This document shows, piece after piece, positions 9,054-17,131 of a DNA stretch of 64,000 bases. Below the pieces are notes generated by a model that made no database searches, was not told the DNA's origin, and saw only the letters and a program-made list of their open reading frames with translations. Numbering within the stretch: the stretch's first letter is position 1; every line of letters begins with the position of its first letter. The DNA is from Coprococcus aceti (GTDB taxonomy: Bacteria > Bacillota > Clostridia > Lachnospirales > Lachnospiraceae). The stretch is taken from NCBI RefSeq assembly GCF_025567285.1, contig NZ_JAOQJT010000008.1, positions 62,001-126,000 of the forward strand, in the 5' to 3' direction. Position numbers and translations under genes: made by a program.

Positions 9054-9083
9054 ATTATATAATAGAAGAAACAGGCTTGTCCA
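9054..9083 (-). promoter_or_regulatory. Promoter of the S24 repressor gene
   Basis: On the - strand TGGACA (9083-9078) is followed after 18 bases by TATAAT (9059-9054), about 20 bases before the start codon. Confidence 0.75.
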
Positions 9084-9087
9084 GTTG

Positions 9088-9111
9088 AAAAGTGTAAGAA
9101 TATACACTTTT
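9088..9111. promoter_or_regulatory. Inverted-repeat operator next to the repressor promoter
   Basis: Perfect arms AAAAGTGTA (9088-9096) and TACACTTTT (9103-9111) with a 6-base spacer, directly upstream of the -35 element of the repressor. A third half-site AAAGTGTA sits at 9132-9139, towards the divergent promoter at 9172. Binding by the repressor is inferred. Confidence 0.7.
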
Positions 9112-9148
9112 GCGATTTGTGTATGCGCAGGAAAGTGTATGAACTGCT

Positions 9149-9177
9149 CTTTAATATGAAATTAAATATGATATAAT
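9149..9177 (+). promoter_or_regulatory. Candidate promoter for a small RNA
   Basis: A TATAAT -10 box at 9172-9177 in an AT-rich run; the -35 at 9149-9154 is poor. It faces away from the repressor gene and would start transcription near 9184. Confidence 0.5.
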
Positions 9178-9183
9178 GAATTT

Positions 9184-9322
9184 ATCTGTTACATCGAGAG
9201 ATGACAAGGGGGTCATTTTCTACAATAGTCTGTCACAATGGGGGTGACGGATTACGGCAGAGGGAACAAGGCTATCACGTGTCGAGCGTTAGGGCGTCGA
9301 ACACGAGATAGCCTTTTTTCGT
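9184..9322 (+). ncRNA. Probable structured small RNA with its own terminator
   Basis: No ORF fits here, but three hairpins follow the TATAAT box. ATGAC pairs with GTCAT around 9198-9216, GTCAC pairs with GTGAC around 9232-9247, both with G-rich loops. A long stem GGCTATC ... GATAGCC with an inner GTGT/ACAC segment (about 9270-9315) ends in TTTTTT, a textbook terminator. No coding gene follows for 600 bases, so this is a stand-alone transcript rather than a leader. I do not recognise the family (not SRP, 6S or tmRNA). Confidence 0.55.
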
Positions 9323-9340
9323 GGGGGGCGAAGGACGGAC

Positions 9341-9558
9341 GGCTGCGTATTCTTCCGGGGGGCGGGTATATCATCTGCTATATATGTGGTATCACGCTCT
9401 ACTTCCTTCGCTTCCCTGCTTCTATCTGCATTCGGCGCCGACCGCGATAAGGGCGTTGCGGTCTCTGCCTCAGCAAGAAGCAGCGAAGCTCAGTCGTATT
9501 CGCTAACGATACCACATATATAGCAGATGATATACAGCCCCCGGAAGAATACGCAGCC
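9341..9558. repeat. Long imperfect inverted repeat in non-coding DNA
   Basis: Arms of about 52 bases face each other: 9341-9393 (begins GGCTGCGTATTCTTCC, ends GTGGTATC) and 9508-9558 (begins GATACCAC, ends GGAAGAATACGCAGCC), with only a few mismatches. The 114 bases between the arms hold the first copy of the direct repeat described next. As RNA this would be a very long stem-loop. No transposase is near; a MITE-like or species-specific intergenic repeat is likely. Confidence 0.8.
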
Positions 9559-9680
9559 TGTTCTTGGCGAAATTATATATAGAAGAGTCACGCTCTACTT
9601 CTTTCTCATCCCTGTCTCTGTCTGTATTCGGCACCGGCTGCGATAAGGGCGTTGCGGTCTCTGCCTCAGCAAGACGCAGG
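9393..9680. repeat. Two direct copies of a ~90-base intergenic repeat
   Basis: Copy 1 (9393-9482) and copy 2 (9589-9679) both start CACGCTCTACTTC and share TGCGATAAGGGCGTTGCGG-like and TCTCTGCCTCAGCAAGA blocks, with about a dozen or more differences. One copy lies in the loop of the inverted repeat at 9341-9558, the other just outside. No coding frame is convincing. Confidence 0.7.
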
Positions 9681-9938
9681 AAAATGACAATTATAAACTA
9701 ATTGTTAAAATTATAAAAAAAGTATAAACTGGTGATACACTAGGTTTTATGCGGGTTTCTTGGGAAAACTGTGACAAAAAACTGTTTTTGTTACGAAAAA
9801 CAATACAAATATTAAAAATGATTAAAATATGACTATAAGGGCAAATAAATGACTTTAAATTTGTTTTGAATGGTGATAAAATACGCAAGCAAGGAGCGAG
9901 AGTGCTTGTAAATAAAAAAAATAGGGGAGTATGACCGT
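9681..9938. other. AT-rich intergenic region, no gene seen
   Basis: Strongly AT-rich stretch between the repeat block and the HAD gene. It contains several TAAAAT/TATAAA-like boxes, for example near 9878, that may form a promoter for the following gene, but no pair is convincing. Confidence 0.6.
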
Positions 9939-10412
9939 ATGAATGTAGTATTTTTTGATGTAGACGGTGTACTGAATTCAGAAAAATTCCTGTGTGATAA
10001 ACAAGGGGAGTTTATCAATCCAAAGAATGTGGCGAATCTTAAAATGATAGTTGATGCCACACATGCTAAGCTGGTTATGACCAGTGACTGGAGAAAACAG
10101 GTGATTGATAAGGATGTCAGTAAAGCTCATGTAAGAGAACTGATAGGCAGACTTGCCGATGCTGGAATGGAAGTATATGGGGCAACTTCTTCAGGGGATG
10201 AGCTCAGAAGCAAGTATGGGGATTATACCAGAGCCTGTGCAGTCAAGGATTATGTGACTGCGAATTCCGTAGAGGGATATGTCATACTGGATGATATGGA
10301 TATGGACTGGGAGGCTCATGAACTCGATTCTCACTGGATCAACACAGAGAACGTACTTGTGGGGCTGTCTGAGGCAGATGCCAGGAATGCTATTTCAATA
10401 ATAAACCAATAA
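9939..10412 (+). CDS. HAD-fold hydrolase-like protein (Swiss-army-knife RNA repair HAD type)
   Basis: Small cytoplasmic protein of 157 residues. It opens with the HAD nucleophile motif FFDVDGVLN, then LVMTSDWR (motif II Ser/Thr) and a late acidic motif VILDDMDMDW before HWI. This layout fits the HAD domain found alone or fused in Swiss-army-knife RNA-repair proteins; the substrate is unknown. AGGGGAG precedes the ATG by 10 bases. The gene ends about 50 bases before the ATP synthase operon without a visible terminator, so read-through into atpB is possible. Confidence 0.7.
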   Translation: MNVVFFDVDGVLNSEKFLCDKQGEFINPKNVANLKMIVDATHAKLVMTSDWRKQVIDKDVSKAHVRELIGRLADAGMEVYGATSSGDELRSKYGDYTRACAVKDYVTANSVEGYVILDDMDMDWEAHELDSHWINTENVLVGLSEADARNAISIINQ

Positions 10413-10463
10413 TAAACCTGGGATAGCATTTTGACATACAACAAAACAGTGCGAAAGGAAGTG

Positions 10464-11154
10464 ATGTCTTACGGATCTGGCAGAAGAGTTATCCAATGAA
10501 CTCCAATGCAAAACAGTATTTACAATACCAATATTTGGTGGAATACCGATAACAGAATCTGTGGTGGTAACATGGATCATTATGGCAGTGCTTGTGCTGT
10601 TGTCGATTATCCTTGTAAGGAATCTCAAAGTTGAGAATCCGGGTAAGAAACAGCTTGTGCTGGAGACCATAATAACTACCTTTAACAACCTGTTCAAAGG
10701 TGTTATCGGAGAGGCGGGCATGAAGTATGTTCCGTATCTGATAACGGTTATTCTGTACATCGGCATGGCCAACATCATGGGTGTATTTGGCTTTAAACCA
10801 CCGACAAAGGATCTGAATGTGACAGCCTCGCTGGCCATCATGAGTATAATACTCGTACAGGTGGCAGGAATAAGAGGAAAGGGAACGAAAGGATGGGTCA
10901 AGAGTTTTGCAGAGCCGGTAGCAATAGTTGCACCGCTTAATGTACTTGAGCTTGTCATCAAGCCACTGTCGCTGTGTATGCGACTTTTTGGTAATGTTCT
11001 CGGAGCATTCGTCATCATGAAGCTGATAGAGGCAGTAGTTCCACTCATTGTCCCTATCCCACTCAGCCTGTACTTTGATTTCTTTGATGGATTTTTACAG
11101 GCATTTGTATTTACTTTCCTGACTACGCTTTACATGCAGGAAGCGATGGAGTAA
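10464..11154 (+). CDS. atpB: ATP synthase Fo subunit a, with an anomalous 5' end
   Basis: Membrane proton channel subunit. The body is typical: five hydrophobic helices and the essential Arg in CMRLFGNVLGAF, ending with a helix rich in Phe. The conserved N-terminus is encoded in frame from 10471 (TDLAEELSNELQCKTVF, then TIPIFGGIPITES), but that frame has no ATG, GTG or TTG before GTG 10561 and is closed by a stop at 10462. An ATG at 10464, right behind AAAGGAAG, is one base out of frame: dropping one T at 10469-10470 would give MSTDLAEEL. So either a frameshift or sequence error, or an unusual start. First canonical in-frame start: 10561. Confidence 0.85.
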
Positions 11155-11219
11155 AGGTTATTTAAAGATAATTAACATGTTATCTGAAATTAAAATGAAA
11201 ATATGAAGGAGAAAATGAT

Positions 11220-11444
11220 ATGAACGGATTATTAGCAATTGGAGCAGGTATAGCAGCATTAGTAGGACTTGGCGCAGGACTTGGAATCGGTCTTGCAACA
11301 TCAAAGGCAGTTGAGGCTGTAGCTAGACAGCCGGAGGCAGACGGAAAGATCACAAAGCTTCTTATCATCGGTTGTGCCCTTGCAGAGGCAACAGCTATCT
11401 ACGGTTTCGTAATCGGACTTCTTGCAATCATTCTTCTTAAGTAA
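11220..11444 (+). CDS. atpE: ATP synthase Fo subunit c
   Basis: Proteolipid of the rotor ring, 74 residues, two glycine-rich hairpin helices joined by the polar loop ARQPEADGK. Glu56 in ALAEATAIYG is the ion-carrying carboxylate. Compared with Na+-binding c subunits (Gln in helix 1, Glu-Ser-Thr in helix 2), the Gln position is Ile23 and the Ser is Ala57, so H+ coupling is more likely; this is inferred from the ligands alone. AAGGAG precedes the ATG. Noncoding spacers of 65 and 103 bases flank it, as often seen around this highly expressed gene. Confidence 0.97.
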   Translation: MNGLLAIGAGIAALVGLGAGLGIGLATSKAVEAVARQPEADGKITKLLIIGCALAEATAIYGFVIGLLAIILLK

Positions 11445-11547
11445 TCAGATTTTTGGTCAGATGGATATTTTAATAGAAATATCTAATAGAAATCTGGAAT
11501 TGCAGAAGAGATGCGGATAATAGAAACAGAAAGATAGGAGTGGCTAT

Positions 11548-12054
11548 ATGATTGATATAGAATTTTCTACAATAGCATTCACCATTATCAACTTAATAGT
11601 TCTGTTTCTTCTTTTGAAGAAGTTCTTGATAGGACCGATCAACGATGTCATCAAGAAGAGAGAAGATATGATCGCTGGCACCATATCGGATGCCAACAAT
11701 CAGAAGGCTGAAGCAATGAAACTCAAGTCTCAGTATGAGGATACCCTTGCAGGGGTTGATGCTGAGTGCAGGGATCTCCGTGAGAAATCCCGTGTGGAGG
11801 CCCAGAATGAGTACAGCCGTATCATAGATCAGGCTGATGCAAAGTCAGTCAAGATGATAAAGGATGCGGAGAAGACCATAGAGATCAAGCAGAACAAGGC
11901 ACTTTCTGATATGCAGTCACAGATCGCAGAGCTTGCAATGGCAGCAGCCGGCAAGATCGTGGGCGGTGAAGGTGATGCGGAATCAGCAGGAGCTGCCATG
12001 TATGACGAGTTTTTGAATGAAGTAGGTGATTCAGGTGACACAGAAGGCAATTAA
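11548..12054 (+). CDS. atpF: ATP synthase Fo subunit b
   Basis: Peripheral stalk subunit, 168 residues: one N-terminal membrane helix (ILNLIVLFLLLKKF-like, residues 9-27), then a long charged coiled coil (repeated AEAMKLKSQYEDTL, EAQNEYSRII) and the end segment AELAMAAAGKIVGG that meets delta. TAGGAG stands before ATG 11548. Its last 20 bases overlap atpH, implying coupled translation of b and delta. Confidence 0.95.
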   Translation: MIDIEFSTIAFTIINLIVLFLLLKKFLIGPINDVIKKREDMIAGTISDANNQKAEAMKLKSQYEDTLAGVDAECRDLREKSRVEAQNEYSRIIDQADAKSVKMIKDAEKTIEIKQNKALSDMQSQIAELAMAAAGKIVGGEGDAESAGAAMYDEFLNEVGDSGDTEGN

Positions 12055-12550
12055 TTACGGAATTGTCCTCTATCAGCTTGGAATCAGTCAGGACATGGTG
12101 GAGGAGATAAAGGCGCTTGTGGATGGTAGTCCGGAGCTGGTATATGCACTGGCAGATCCGGTGGTCAGCCACGCGGACAAGCGCAAGGTCGTTGACAGGG
12201 TATTTGACAGATTTGGCAATAAGGATCTGGTAAATTTCATGAAGACCCTGTGTGACAACGATGGATTTGACATGATACATGACATATTTGACGAGTATGA
12301 GAAGTATGCCAGAGAGCAGCAGGATATCCTTTCGGCAACTCTCTATTATGTCACACCGCCAACTGATAAGCAGAAGGCAGGTATCGAGAACTTCCTTATG
12401 AAAGAGTATGGAAGCAAGACGGTACAGCTTTCTATGGTGGAGAAAAAAGAATTGATAGGTGGATTTGTCATAAGAACGGGAGACCGCGAGTACGACAGAA
12501 GCATTCTGGGCAGGTACAAATCCCTTAGACAGAAACTGGTTATGAGGTGA
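12035..12550 (+). CDS. atpH: ATP synthase F1 subunit delta
   Basis: Stalk subunit joining F1 to b, 171 residues. N-terminal helical domain (MTQKAINYGIVLYQLG) and C-terminal domain ending GGFVIRTGDREYDRSILGRYKSLRQKL match AtpH. GTG 12035 is preferred because it gives the usual MTQ start and AGGTGAT stands just upstream; GTG 12026 is the alternative. The gene overlaps atpF by 20 bases and stops 4 bases before atpA. Confidence 0.93.
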   Translation: MTQKAINYGIVLYQLGISQDMVEEIKALVDGSPELVYALADPVVSHADKRKVVDRVFDRFGNKDLVNFMKTLCDNDGFDMIHDIFDEYEKYAREQQDILSATLYYVTPPTDKQKAGIENFLMKEYGSKTVQLSMVEKKELIGGFVIRTGDREYDRSILGRYKSLRQKLVMR

Positions 12551-12554
12551 TAAA

Positions 12555-14057
12555 TTGAGTTCAATTAGTTCAGAGGATATTATTTCTATACTCAAAGAAG
12601 AGATAGAGAATTATGATTTTGACTCCAGGGACAAAGAAGTCGGTAAGGTCATCTATGTAGGTGATGGAATCGTAACCGTATACGGTATAGACAATGCCAT
12701 GTACGGTGAGATCGTTGTTTTTGAGAATGGTGTCAAAGGTATGGTTCAGGATATCAGAAGAACAGAGATAGGATGTATTCTGTTCGGTCGTGATACAGGA
12801 ATCAAAGAAGGAACAAAGGTCAGCAGAACGGGAAAGCGTGCAGGCATCCCTGTAGGCGATGCATTTATCGGACGTATAGTTGATGCCCTTGGAGCACCTA
12901 TAGATGGAAAGGGCAGCATAGAGTCAACGGATTATCGTCCAATAGAGAATCCGGCTCCAAGCATAGTTGATCGTAAGTCGGTCAACCAGCCGCTTCAGAC
13001 AGGAATCCTCTCGATAGATGCCATGTTCCCAATCGGAAGAGGACAGAGAGAGCTGATCATAGGAGACAGACAGACAGGTAAGACATCCATAGCGATAGAT
13101 ACCATTCTGAATCAGAAGGGCAAGGATGTCATCTGTGTATATGTGGCTATAGGCCAGAAGGCTTCAACAATAGCCAAGGTTGTAAATAACCTGAACAAAT
13201 ATGATGCCATGGACTACACGATAGTCGTTGCATCTACAGCAAGTGATTCAGCACCACTTCAGTATATTGCGCCTTATTCAGGTACAGCGATCGCTGAGTA
13301 TTTCATGCATAAGGGCAAGGATGTGCTGATCGTGTACGATGATCTGTCAAAGCACGCTGTTGCTTACAGAACATTGTCACTGCTTCTCGGACGTTCACCA
13401 GGACGTGAGGCATATCCTGGAGATGTATTCTATCTCCATTCAAGACTTCTTGAGAGATCAAGTAAGCTTAAGGATGAGCTTGGCGGAGGCTCCATCACAG
13501 CCCTTCCTATTATCGAGACACAGGCAGGCGATGTATCTGCTTATATACCTACAAATGTTATATCTATCACAGATGGACAGATATTCCTCGAGAGCGATCT
13601 GTTCTTCTCAGGTATGAGACCTGCTGTCAACGTCGGTCTGTCGGTATCACGAGTTGGTGGTGCAGCGCAGACAAAGGCGATGAAGAAGGCCGCAGGAAGT
13701 ATCCGTATCGATCTGGCACAGTACAGAGAGATGGAGGTGTTCACACAGTTCAGTTCAGATCTTGATGAGAACACCAAGGAACAGCTTCAGTATGGCAAGG
13801 GACTTATGGAGCTTTTAAAGCAGCCTCTGTGTAATCCGCTGTCAATGGCCGAGGAGGTTATCATTCTGGTAGCAGCTACCAATAAGGTATTCCTTCCAGT
13901 TGAGGTTTCAGAGGTCAAGAAGAAGAAACTTGAGATGCTTGAATACTTCCACAGTGCCCATAAGGATATCGTGGATGAGATCGAGGAGAAGCAGGTGCTT
14001 ACCGATGAGCTGAAGGACAAGATAGTCGCAGCCGCTAAGGAGTTTATCGAGAGATAG
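12555..14057 (+). CDS. atpA: ATP synthase F1 subunit alpha
   Basis: Non-catalytic nucleotide-binding subunit of F1, 500 residues. N-terminal beta-barrel, P-loop GDRQTGKT at 170-177, the SALPIIETQ-type segment, and SVSRVGGAAQ with the arginine finger region are present. Starts at TTG 12555, behind AGGTGAT; no in-frame ATG is near and the protein start SSISSEDIISILKEEI is typical. Alpha alternates with beta in the hexamer. Confidence 0.97.
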   Translation: MSSISSEDIISILKEEIENYDFDSRDKEVGKVIYVGDGIVTVYGIDNAMYGEIVVFENGVKGMVQDIRRTEIGCILFGRDTGIKEGTKVSRTGKRAGIPVGDAFIGRIVDALGAPIDGKGSIESTDYRPIENPAPSIVDRKSVNQPLQTGILSIDAMFPIGRGQRELIIGDRQTGKTSIAIDTILNQKGKDVICVYVAIGQKASTIAKVVNNLNKYDAMDYTIVVASTASDSAPLQYIAPYSGTAIAEYFMHKGKDVLIVYDDLSKHAVAYRTLSLLLGRSPGREAYPGDVFYLHSRLLERSSKLKDELGGGSITALPIIETQAGDVSAYIPTNVISITDGQIFLESDLFFSGMRPAVNVGLSVSRVGGAAQTKAMKKAAGSIRIDLAQYREMEVFTQFSSDLDENTKEQLQYGKGLMELLKQPLCNPLSMAEEVIILVAATNKVFLPVEVSEVKKKKLEMLEYFHSAHKDIVDEIEEKQVLTDELKDKIVAAAKEFIER

Positions 14058-14098
14058 ATCTCAGGAGAAATAAGAAGATTCGTTGAGAGGTGATTTGA

Positions 14099-14983
14099 TT
14101 GGCAAATACCAAAGAAATCCAGAATAGAATAAAGAGTATCAAGGATACTCAGAAGATCACCAATGCAATGTATATGATCTCATCTTCCAAGCTTAAAAAG
14201 GCGAGGACAGATCTTGAGAACACGGAGCCTTACTTCTACACACTCCAGGTTGCTCTTGCCAGAATGCTCAGACATGTTCCTGAGATGGAGCATCTGTATT
14301 TCGACAGCAGAGAGGGAATCAAGGAAGAGGACAGAAGGCGAGGTTATCTGGTCATTACCGCCGACAAAGGTATGGCTGGTGCCTACAACCACAATGTAAT
14401 CAAGATCGCTGAGCAGGAGCTTGCAGCCCACCCAAACAGTGAGCTGTATGTAGTCGGCCAGGTGGGAAGACACTACTTCGCAAAGAAGGGAGTGCCTATA
14501 GATATACATTTCCAGTATACAGCGCAGAATCCTAGTCTTCACAGAGCCAGAGTCATAGCGGACAAGATGCTTGAGAACTATGAGAATGGCGATATAGATG
14601 AGGTATACATCATATATACCAACATGAAGAGCAGTGTGGTCGTTGAACCGCAGATGATACAGCTCCTCCCTATGAAGAGGACTGACTTCGCAGGCGTTCC
14701 TGCGGATGTGTTCCACGAGGAGATTACCATGGAGCCTTCACCGAAGGCAGTGCTTGACCGAATCGTACCAAACTGTGTCATGGGATATATATACGGCGCT
14801 CTGGTAGAGTCCTTCTGCAGTGAGCAGAACAGCCGAATGATGGCGATGGACTCAGCCACAAAGAGTGCCAAGGAGATGCTGGATGATCTCAATATCAAAT
14901 ACAACAGAGCAAGGCAGGCAGCCATAACGCAGGAGATCACAGAGATCGCGGGCGGCGCCAGAGCTCAGAGAGACAGGAGCTAA
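14099..14983 (+). CDS. atpG: ATP synthase F1 subunit gamma
   Basis: Rotating central shaft, 294 residues. The N-terminal helix (NRIKSIKDTQKITNAMYMISSSKLKKA) and the C-terminal helix (NRARQAAITQEITEIAGGA) form the coiled coil; the middle is the Rossmann-like domain. Starts at TTG 14099 behind GAGGTGAT, as the conserved N-terminus requires. It lies 41 bases after atpA. Confidence 0.96.
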   Translation: MANTKEIQNRIKSIKDTQKITNAMYMISSSKLKKARTDLENTEPYFYTLQVALARMLRHVPEMEHLYFDSREGIKEEDRRRGYLVITADKGMAGAYNHNVIKIAEQELAAHPNSELYVVGQVGRHYFAKKGVPIDIHFQYTAQNPSLHRARVIADKMLENYENGDIDEVYIIYTNMKSSVVVEPQMIQLLPMKRTDFAGVPADVFHEEITMEPSPKAVLDRIVPNCVMGYIYGALVESFCSEQNSRMMAMDSATKSAKEMLDDLNIKYNRARQAAITQEITEIAGGARAQRDRS

Positions 14984-15020
14984 TAAGCTCAATAAATAAT
15001 TGTAAAGGAGGTCTGATGTT

Positions 15021-16409
15021 TTGAAAAATGGTAAGATAGTACAGGTCATGGGACCTGTCGTAGACGTAGAATTTCCAGACAACGATCTGCCATACATCAA
15101 GGATGCTCTTGAAGTAGATAATCATGGAAAAAAATGTGTTATGGAAGTAGCACAGCACGTAGGAAATAATACAGTAAGATGTATCATGCTGTCCGCCAGC
15201 GAGGGACTTTCAAGAGATATGGAAGTCGTTGCGACCGGATCAGGAATCAAAGTTCCAGTAGGAAATCAGACACTTGGACGTCTGTTCAACGTGCTTGGTG
15301 AGACAATAGATGGCAAGGAGGATCTCTCAGACACAGAGCACTGGGTAATCCACAGAGAGCCGCCAACATTTGAGAATCAGAGTCCTGTCATCGAGATACT
15401 TGAGACAGGTATCAAGGTCATAGATCTTCTTGCACCTTACTCAAAGGGTGGTAAGATCGGTCTGTTCGGCGGTGCCGGAGTTGGTAAGACAGTCCTTATC
15501 CAGGAGCTTATCCAGAATATCGCATCCGTACATGGTGGATACTCAATATTCACCGGTGTTGGAGAGCGTTCAAGAGAGGGAAATGATCTGTGGACAGAGA
15601 TGAGCGAGTCAGGCGTTATCGACAAGACCGCCCTGGTGTTCGGACAGATGAATGAGCCACCTGGAGCCAGAATGAGAGTTGCAGAGACAGGACTTACAAT
15701 GGCAGAGTATTTCCGTGATGTAAATCATCAGGATGTGCTTCTGTTCATCGACAATATATTCAGATTTACACAGGCAGGTTCAGAGGTTTCATCACTTCTT
15801 GGACGTATGCCATCAGCCGTTGGTTATCAGCCAACACTTGCAAATGAGATGGGTGAGCTTCAGGAGCGAATCGCTTCTACCAAGGAAGGATCAGTCACGT
15901 CAGTCCAGGCCGTATATGTGCCAGCCGATGACCTTACAGATCCTGCCCCAGCCACAACATTTGCGCATCTGGATGCAAATACAGTTCTTTCAAGAAAGAT
16001 CGTTGAGCAGGGTATCTATCCGGCAGTAGATCCGCTGGAGTCAAGCTCACGAATTCTTGAGGCTGATATAGTCGGCGAGGAGCATTACAATGTTGCAAGA
16101 CGTGTACAGGAGATACTTCAGAAGTACAAGGAGCTGCAGGATATCATCGCAATCCTCGGTATGGAGGAGCTGTCAGATGAGGATAAGCTTACAGTTACCA
16201 GAGCCAGAAAGGTTCAGAGATTCCTGTCACAGCCATTCCATGTTGCTGAGAACTTCACAGGTATTCCTGGAAAGTATGTAAGTCTCAAGGATACGATCAA
16301 GGGCTTCAAGATGATCGTTGACGGTGAGATGGACGAGTATCCTGAGTGGGCATTCTTCAATGTAGGTACTATAGAGGAAGTAAAGGAAAAGGCCGAGAAG
16401 GGCCAGTAA
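15021..16409 (+). CDS. atpD: ATP synthase F1 subunit beta (catalytic)
   Basis: Catalytic subunit, 462 residues. P-loop GGAGVGKT at 150-157, catalytic Glu in GERSREGND, Walker B in LLFIDNIFRFTQAG, and the DELSEED-type helix, here MEELSDEDKL. TTG 15021 is the start, 10 bases after AAAGGAGG; an ATG at 15016 is out of frame and stops at once. It sits 37 bases after atpG and 13 before atpC. Confidence 0.98.
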   Translation: MKNGKIVQVMGPVVDVEFPDNDLPYIKDALEVDNHGKKCVMEVAQHVGNNTVRCIMLSASEGLSRDMEVVATGSGIKVPVGNQTLGRLFNVLGETIDGKEDLSDTEHWVIHREPPTFENQSPVIEILETGIKVIDLLAPYSKGGKIGLFGGAGVGKTVLIQELIQNIASVHGGYSIFTGVGERSREGNDLWTEMSESGVIDKTALVFGQMNEPPGARMRVAETGLTMAEYFRDVNHQDVLLFIDNIFRFTQAGSEVSSLLGRMPSAVGYQPTLANEMGELQERIASTKEGSVTSVQAVYVPADDLTDPAPATTFAHLDANTVLSRKIVEQGIYPAVDPLESSSRILEADIVGEEHYNVARRVQEILQKYKELQDIIAILGMEELSDEDKLTVTRARKVQRFLSQPFHVAENFTGIPGKYVSLKDTIKGFKMIVDGEMDEYPEWAFFNVGTIEEVKEKAEKGQ

Positions 16410-16422
16410 AGGAAGTGCATAG

Positions 16423-16827
16423 ATGAATACATTTTATCTGAGAGTTATTTCCAGTAATAAGATATTCTTCGACGGCCGGGCAGAGAAAATAGTTCTTCCA
16501 CTTGAAGATGGAGAGAAAGCGGTTCTTGCACATCATGAGAATATGGTCATAGCTACCAGCATAGGAGAGATCAGGATCACCACGAGTAAAGGTGAACAGG
16601 TCATCGGTGTTGTGGGCGAAGGATTTGTTCAGATAGTAAATAACCGAGTTGTCCTTATCGTGGATTCCGCAGAGAAGCCGGAGGATATCGACAGGGTCAG
16701 AGCCAAGGAGGCAAAGATCAGAGCGGAAGAGAGACTCAGACAGAAAGAGAGTCTGAAGGAATACAAGCAGAGCGAGGCATCCCTTGCCCGTGCACTCACA
16801 AGACTCAAAGTAACAGAAAAGATATAA
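16423..16827 (+). CDS. atpC: ATP synthase F1 subunit epsilon
   Basis: Regulatory subunit, 134 residues: N-terminal beta sandwich (FYLRVISSNKIFFDGRAEK, GFVQIVNNRVVLIVDSAEKPEDID) and two C-terminal helices that can inhibit ATP hydrolysis. Last gene of the atp operon, followed by a cluster of RNA hairpins. Confidence 0.95.
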   Translation: MNTFYLRVISSNKIFFDGRAEKIVLPLEDGEKAVLAHHENMVIATSIGEIRITTSKGEQVIGVVGEGFVQIVNNRVVLIVDSAEKPEDIDRVRAKEAKIRAEERLRQKESLKEYKQSEASLARALTRLKVTEKI

Positions 16828-16838
16828 AACCCAGCGCA

Positions 16839-16877
16839 GAAACCCCAAGCGCCTGCTTGCAGGCATTTGGGGGTTTC
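16839..16877 (+). other. Stem-loop after atpC
   Basis: GAAACCCCAA pairs with TTGGGGGTTTC, enclosing GCCTG/CAGGC with a CTTG loop. It lacks a T-run, so it may protect the 3' end of the atp mRNA rather than stop transcription. Confidence 0.6.
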
Positions 16878-16892
16878 AAGCGGTTTTAACGA

Positions 16893-16941
16893 GAAGTCGT
16901 TCGGCGTAAGCCGAACATAGAGCGCGTCAGCGCGGGACTTC
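16893..16941 (+). other. Three-way-junction RNA element between atpC and the terminator
   Basis: GAAGTC (16893-16898) pairs with GACTTC (16936-16941) and encloses two hairpins: GTTCGGC-GTAA-GCCGAAC and CGCG-TCAG-CGCG. Every base of a compact junction is accounted for and there is no ORF. Could be a dispersed repeat or an mRNA-stabilising element. Confidence 0.55.
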
Positions 16942-16952
16942 GAGTCTATTAT

Positions 16953-17004
16953 AAAAGGCAGTGCCAGCAGCGGGACGATGAAACCGATGTGGCGTTGCCT
17001 TTTT
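16953..17004 (+). terminator. Terminator of the atp operon
   Basis: AAAAGGCA pairs with TGCCTTTT, with an inner GCCA/TGGC step, and is followed by a T-run. Confidence 0.8.
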
Positions 17005-17033
17005 ATGTGCAGACACAATAGATAAAATGTTAC

Positions 17034-17100
17034 TTGACAACTTTTGCCTTTACTGAGAAAATTACTAGATAGTATATGGTTCACTGTATATACAGTGAAC
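17034..17100 (+). promoter_or_regulatory. Promoter region with a perfect 22-base palindrome upstream of plsC
   Basis: TTGACA stands at 17034-17039 and TAGTAT/TATATG boxes at 17070-17078; the exact -10 is unclear. Immediately downstream, 17079-17089 (GTTCACTGTAT) and 17090-17100 (ATACAGTGAAC) form an uninterrupted palindrome, the size and symmetry of a dimeric repressor site. Confidence 0.65.
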
Positions 17101-17131
17101 TATGTATATAAGAGTTTATGAAAAAGAGGAC

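Noticed and set aside
9184..9322. Riboswitch leader
   Set aside because: No gene follows the terminator on the + strand within 600 bases, so a stand-alone RNA is more likely.
9238..9506. Short + frames over the small RNA and repeat block
   Set aside because: They run through hairpins and repeats, have no ribosome site and Arg/Cys-rich nonsense composition.
9184..9680. CRISPR array
   Set aside because: Only two diverged direct copies with unequal structure and no cas genes.
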